20,704 nucleotides of DNA from Rhizobium leguminosarum (GTDB taxonomy: Bacteria; Pseudomonadota; Alphaproteobacteria; Rhizobiales; Rhizobiaceae): contig NZ_LWBS01000457.1 in assembly GCF_001652265.1 (NCBI RefSeq), forward strand, positions 1 through 20,704, read 5' to 3'. Positions 17,487 to 20,704 of this stretch are shown here, in pieces (the stretch's first letter is position 1; every line of letters begins with the position of its first letter). The notes beneath the pieces are model-generated. The model was not told the origin of the DNA. It saw only the letters and a list, made by a program, of their open reading frames with translations, and did no database searches. The translations under genes were made by a program, and so were the position numbers.

Positions 17487-17516
17487 AGGCTAGTGGCTTG
17501 CCGAGGGGACTGTCAA
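17487..17516 (-). promoter_or_regulatory. Sigma-70-like promoter for the thi operon
   Basis: On the minus strand a perfect -35 box TTGACA (17516-17511) is followed after 18 bases by TAGCCT (17492-17487) as a -10 box. Transcription would begin near 17480, directly at the 5' edge of the riboswitch. Confidence 0.65.
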
Positions 17517-17520
17517 GCGA

Positions 17521-17684
17521 CAATCTGCGATGGCTTGGGGTCAGGTTGTGGTCGCCGCGATCAAACGAATCGACAAGTCAATCGCCCGACCGGCACGCTT
17601 CCGCAAGCCAGGCGCCTTTGTCGCATCCAGTGGCTGTCGATTTTATCCCGCGCAGTTCAGCAAGTGTACCGAGCTACCGAAGCG
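17521..17684. other. Short gap between the thi promoter and the UbiC-like gene
   Basis: I see no gene, RNA or clear terminator here. It holds the region upstream of the thi operon -35 box and the 3' end of the UbiC-like transcript. Confidence 0.4.
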
Positions 17685-18395
17685 CTATTGAGAAAGCAGG
17701 CGCGGAACTGGAAAGTCTAGCACTTTGTCCGTGTAGCGTTCGACCAAGGCGCTAAACGGCGTGCCGTCTCGAAGTTTCAGTACGGCACGATGTTCGAGCA
17801 GGAACGGCGGCAGGCTGAGGGAACTTGTTTCATGCGCTGTTAAGCCCTCCATGTCCCAGCCTTCGGATAGAGGAGACCAGAGCAACTTGGCAGACAGGTT
17901 TGTGCGAGTGAAATTGAGAGCCTGAACGGCTCTGCCAAACGCGATATCGCTGGTGTTCAACGCCTGATTCATCTCTGCAGTTAATTTTGCAGGTACATAC
18001 CAATTGTCGGCTTCGGACAAGACGCGGTTGCCGCAGACCAGGCGGACGCGGCGATAAGCGATCAGCTCACCGGGTCCGACGGTCAGAAGTTCACGGATGT
18101 GCTCATCGGCCGGCTTGTCTTGCCCGCCCACACGCTGAGCTAGGATCTTGGAACCTTCCGGTGCGAGCTTGTGCGCGGCGCACCAGCGGTCAAGGGTCAA
18201 CGTAGCACTGGCGTTACTCAGGAGATTGGCATTCAAGGTCTGGAGGACTGCAAGCGCTTCCACTCGAGATGCCGGCGTGTTCAGCCACTGAGACCCTAGA
18301 GACGGTTCGTGCGCAATTGCGATGTGGGTGCCCAGCACGATGGCAGTCGCTGCAAGTGCGGCGATGCGAATGCGTTTCGAAGAACAAAATGACAC
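17685..18395 (-). CDS. Exported chorismate-lyase-like (UbiC/UTRA-fold) protein
   Basis: This is a 236-residue protein with an N-terminal signal peptide (basic RIRIAALAATAIVLGTHIAIA, cleavage near residue 28) and a body that follows the UbiC pattern: ELLTVGPGELIAYRRVRLVC, RVLSEADNWYVPAKL, FGRAVQALNFTRT, LLWSPLSEGWDM and LLEHRAVLKLRDGTPFSALV with VERYTDKVL. True chorismate pyruvate-lyase is cytoplasmic and about 165 residues, so an exported, longer homologue is unlikely to feed ubiquinone synthesis. Its ligand is unknown. The start is GTG 18395; AGGA stands about ten bases upstream. A palindrome lies just beyond it. It follows the thi promoter region but is a separate unit. Confidence 0.7.
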   Translation of the reverse strand: MSFCSSKRIRIAALAATAIVLGTHIAIAHEPSLGSQWLNTPASRVEALAVLQTLNANLLSNASATLTLDRWCAAHKLAPEGSKILAQRVGGQDKPADEHIRELLTVGPGELIAYRRVRLVCGNRVLSEADNWYVPAKLTAEMNQALNTSDIAFGRAVQALNFTRTNLSAKLLWSPLSEGWDMEGLTAHETSSLSLPPFLLEHRAVLKLRDGTPFSALVERYTDKVLDFPVPRLLSQ

Positions 18396-18418
18396 GGAGA
18401 ACGAATCCTTTCTGCAGT

Positions 18419-18451
18419 AAATTTGATGGGCGAACCCTGCGCGTCAAATTT
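18419..18451 (-). promoter_or_regulatory. 8-bp palindrome upstream of the UbiC-like gene; possible operator/promoter
   Basis: AAATTTGA (18419-18426) and TCAAATTT (18444-18451) are perfect inverted repeats around a 17-base centre. On the minus strand TTGACG in the first arm and the AT-rich second arm are spaced like -35 and -10 boxes, so the dyad may overlay the promoter. It ends 24 bases before GTG 18395. Confidence 0.45.
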
Positions 18452-18561
18452 CCTTGATTTTGGCAGGCGAGCGCGCGTTGTCAGCGTATTTGATACCAGC
18501 AGCAAGATTTGAACTGCGCCTTGCGGGTACCGTTTAACGGTCGGGTTCCCGATAGACTTTC

Positions 18562-18720
18562 TTACCATCTTCCGATGTTCCTGCCGTGCTGGTTCACACC
18601 TGTTGAAGCCTGTGTGCCCGAGCCGTCCTTTGCTTGCGTCGCATCGATGTCGTCCATGATATCCTCCAAACGCTCGCCGACCTGATTTGCAAGCGTTGGC
18701 GACTGAGCCGGCGCTTCCAT
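18562..18720 (-). CDS. Possible small hypothetical protein, 52 residues
   Basis: The frame begins MEAPAQSPTLANQVGERLED and ends STGVNQHGRNIGRW. Codon use is compatible with a rhizobial gene and the product is acidic in its middle (LEDIMDDIDATQ). A TTG at 18756 would add 12 residues. There is no proper ribosome binding site for either start, and I recognise no family. It may equally be a chance frame. Confidence 0.28.
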   Translation of the reverse strand: MEAPAQSPTLANQVGERLEDIMDDIDATQAKDGSGTQASTGVNQHGRNIGRW

Positions 18721-18811
18721 CCTGAAATATGGAAACCCGATAGACGTGGATTTCAAAGGAGGAACGTGGCGGCCGGTCCAAATTCTACCAATTATATATC
18801 GTAACTTTCAC

Positions 18812-19060
18812 TTAACGGTTTAGCGCCTTTGTCGTCCTCTCGCTCGTTGCGGGATGTTCATACAGCTGGATCGGATAAAATAGGTAGCAACCGAAAGCAA
18901 AATCGAGGAGCAATTGTTCGAAAAAGGTCTTCTTCGTCGACGCAGAGCCCGCCTGCCGGTCGAGTGACAATTGTAGACCAGGCAGCGACACGCCGTCGAT
19001 GGTTGCCAACCGCAGATGCGAGTAGCCTAGGCGCTTGTCTGATTTCTTTTGGTGATCCAT
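18812..19060 (-). CDS. Hypothetical protein, 82 residues
   Basis: ATG 19060 is preceded by AAGGAG at a nine-base distance, which favours real translation. The product starts MDHQKKSDKRLGYSHLRLAT, contains a hydrophobic or aromatic patch near residues 50-65 (FFEQLLLDFAFGCYLFYP), and ends TTKALNR. The patch is too short and mixed to call a membrane helix with confidence. I do not recognise a family. It lies alone between the UbiC-like gene and a long non-coding stretch. Confidence 0.42.
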   Translation of the reverse strand: MDHQKKSDKRLGYSHLRLATIDGVSLPGLQLSLDRQAGSASTKKTFFEQLLLDFAFGCYLFYPIQLYEHPATSERTTKALNR

Positions 19061-19374
19061 GTCATCGCGCTCCTTGTGCAAACCTTCCGGAGGATGATGT
19101 CGCCGGCTAGATTTCAGCATTCATAGGGAAAGAATTTTCCTGTTGCACCATCATCACTCCTCGTAACAGGACAGTTGATGAAAACGACAAACAACGCAAC
19201 AGTTAGTTGGATATATTTTATAGTATATCGTTTTCAGTTTGGCAGACATTTACTTAATATTTTGAGAAACAAGTCCGTTATATCATATATTATTGTATAT
19301 ATAATTGCACAAATCGCGCTTTGTGGCATTGGTGGCCCGGATGAAATGGCAGGGCTCTAACGGTTACGCTGGTC

Positions 19375-19515
19375 GAAACGGCAATCGGGCGACACAAGTT
19401 CATCATCGGGCGGCGTCTGCGGGCGAGGTCGCGGCATGGTCAGCAGACCGAAGTCGCCATCGGCTGCGCCGTCTCAACCGCATGCTTGACTGCGCACGCC
19501 CGAAATACATCTCCG
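19375..19515 (+). pseudogene. IS5-type transposase C-terminal fragment
   Basis: One frame reads ETAIGRHKFIIGRRLRARSR followed by HGQQTEVAIGCAV; after a frameshift the next frame continues LNRMLDCARPKYI. This matches the C-terminal end of IS5-group transposases (an ETA-GRYK-IIG--LRAR core, then Q--E---A--VLNRM---GRP). The break near 19475 fits loss of bases between the GCC GTC and CTC AAC codons. No element ends or N-terminal part were found, so it is debris. Confidence 0.6.
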
Positions 19516-20055
19516 GCAAGGCGGCCATGGCATGATCAGCCGTTTCAAAGATCCCCATCCGTTCAATTCCAGATCTGTGCACCAACGCCCGCGGTCGTCG
19601 CCGATCGCATTTGTAGAGTTTGCTGTCTCAATGCATCACTTCTTCTCGGAGCTTAACGCGGCCGCAGAGAGGAACGCGCGGAAGTCGACCGTCGATTCAA
19701 GGAGTCGGACGCTGACGCTGATAGGGTCCCCATGGCAGGGGGTACGGCCGTCAGCATTCGGTTGAGAATTTGGGCCATGATCGTTTTTACGCCTGGTGTA
19801 TTTGGACAATCTATCGCCAGCGATTGGACATGGTCATGAAAAAAGATTGCATCGACAAGTGCAGATGACATGTCGTCGCCAAAGACATATCCGGAGAGGT
19901 CTGGGCCGGAGCCAGGAGGTCTGCGAGAGTGTAGACTTGCCGCCTCGACCGGCCCAGTTCAGCGACTGCCCGGTCCATTGTGGCGGCGCCGCTCTTTTTA
20001 ATCCCTCCTGCCATCGCATTCGATATTCCTGAAAATATCCGGGGACTGATGGGGT

Positions 20056-20094
20056 TCTCTCATTCACGACGACGATTCTTTCAAGAATGAGAGA
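20056..20094. repeat. 10-bp inverted repeat
   Basis: TCTCTCATTC (20056-20065) pairs perfectly with GAATGAGAGA (20085-20094) across 19 bases. The interior also contains ATTCTT-TC-AAGAAT. It could be a transcript hairpin or operator; no poly-T tract follows on the plus strand. Confidence 0.4.
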
Positions 20095-20499
20095 GTTCAC
20101 AAATAACGATGAATGGACCTCAAAGTGAAATAGATAGAAGCTTGCCAAAACTGCGTCACGTTGCCTCGCGATCACGCGAGAGCTGACGAAGAGATTGGAC
20201 AATATGGCATGTGTCGGCTTTGCATCATTGTGGTGTCATCTGTGAAAGACGCTCGACATTGGCGCTGTTGAAGACTGCGAATTTAAAAAATCATCAAATC
20301 AGGCACCAAAAAACTTGGGGTTCGCGCGAGTCAACGTAGCGGCGAAGGAGAGGCTAGTCGTCAGCATCGAGATTGTCTTGATATCTTATGGAGATGTTCG
20401 GCCTTTTTCTGGCGGCCCTGGTAATTGTTTTCGGCCAGCGTGCTGAAAACCCGGCGTGAGGAGGGTGCAGCCGGGCACCGCTTTGTGGAGGAAGTGAAA

Positions 20500-20704
20500 A
20501 TGAAAAAGTTTATCCTGGGCACTGCGATGGCGCTCGTCCTGTCGACGACCGCTCACGCAGAAACGGTCGGCGTCTCGATGGCGAAATTCGACGACAATTT
20601 CCTGACCGTTCTGCGCAATGGCATGACCGATTATGCAAAGACACTGAGCGGCGTGACGCTGCAGGTCGAAGACGCACAGAACGACGTTTCCAAGCAGCAG
20701 AGCC
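20500..20704 (+). CDS. Periplasmic sugar-binding protein, rhizopine/ribose-type, 5' part only
   Basis: This is the first 68 codons of an ABC transporter binding protein, running off the window. The ATG at 20500 has GGAGGA seven bases upstream. Residues 1-20 are a signal peptide (MKKFILGTAMALVLSTTAHA), and the mature protein starts ETVGVSMAKFDDNFLTVLRN, the opening of type I sugar-binding proteins such as RbsB. Rhizobial homologues with this start are often annotated as rhizopine-binding (MocB-like), but that name rests on homology. Permease and ATPase genes would be expected beyond the window. Confidence 0.85.
   Translation, partial: MKKFILGTAMALVLSTTAHAETVGVSMAKFDDNFLTVLRNGMTDYAKTLSGVTLQVEDAQNDVSKQQS

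Larger units (their letters stand above)
19061..20499. other. About 1.4 kb without an intact gene
   Basis: 19175-19320 is strikingly AT-rich compared with its surroundings (runs such as TATATTTTATAGTATATCG), which suggests foreign or control DNA. 19375-19515 is an IS5-type transposase fragment. 19540-20040 has overlapping frames on both strands with no family; one minus-strand stretch near 19930-19990 (AVAELGRSRRQVYTLADLL) resembles a helix-turn-helix of Mu/Tn7-type transposases but then degenerates. An inverted repeat lies at 20056-20094. 20200-20486 should contain the promoter of the binding-protein gene, but I could not identify boxes with confidence. Confidence 0.45.

Overview
This window looks like accessory plasmid DNA from a Rhizobium of the etli/leguminosarum type. 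The evidence is a thiC-thiO-thiS-thiG-thiE operon with a thi-box leader, IS66-, IS6- and IS5-type transposase remnants, and the start of a sugar/rhizopine-type binding-protein gene at the right edge. The organism is inferred from these families and not proven.

Layout. 1-2308 is an IS graveyard: the end of an IS66 transposase, about 1 kb with no convincing gene, and a 5'-truncated IS6-family transposase cut off by a second IS6 element (1493-2308). That element has matching terminal repeats and a transposase broken by two single-base deletions. 2329-7705 is an uptake and hydrolysis module: a cytoplasmic alkaline-phosphatase-fold phosphodiesterase and a DeoR-type regulator (minus strand), divergent from a binding protein and two permeases (plus strand). 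No ATPase gene follows; a scrambled IS5 remnant (7737-8361) does.

8384-12877 (minus strand) is the most unusual part. It is an apparent operon encoding a LicC-like nucleotidyltransferase, a PduX-like GHMP kinase, a 53-residue small ORF, a CDP-alcohol phosphotransferase and an asparagine-synthetase-like protein whose glutaminase cysteine is replaced by Phe. Kinase, nucleotidyltransferase and CDP-alcohol transferase are the three steps needed to phosphorylate an alcohol, activate it as a CDP derivative and join it to a second alcohol as a phosphodiester. The AsnB-like protein could add an amide. A sigma-54-type promoter (12962-12978) and an upstream dyad (13022-13045) precede the operon, suggesting nitrogen-related or symbiotic control. 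I cannot name a described pathway with this gene set; the product is unknown.

12970-17520 (minus strand) is the thiamine operon, preceded by a sigma-70-like promoter, a TPP riboswitch and a hairpin sequestering the ribosome binding site. thiC, thiO, thiS and thiG look intact. thiE has lost a normal start codon and its last third, exactly where the new operon's promoter region begins, so the phosphodiester operon appears to have been joined into thiE.

17685-20704 holds an exported chorismate-lyase-like protein, one or two small hypothetical genes, about 1.4 kb of mostly non-coding DNA with an IS5-type fragment, and the first 68 codons of a periplasmic sugar-binding protein.
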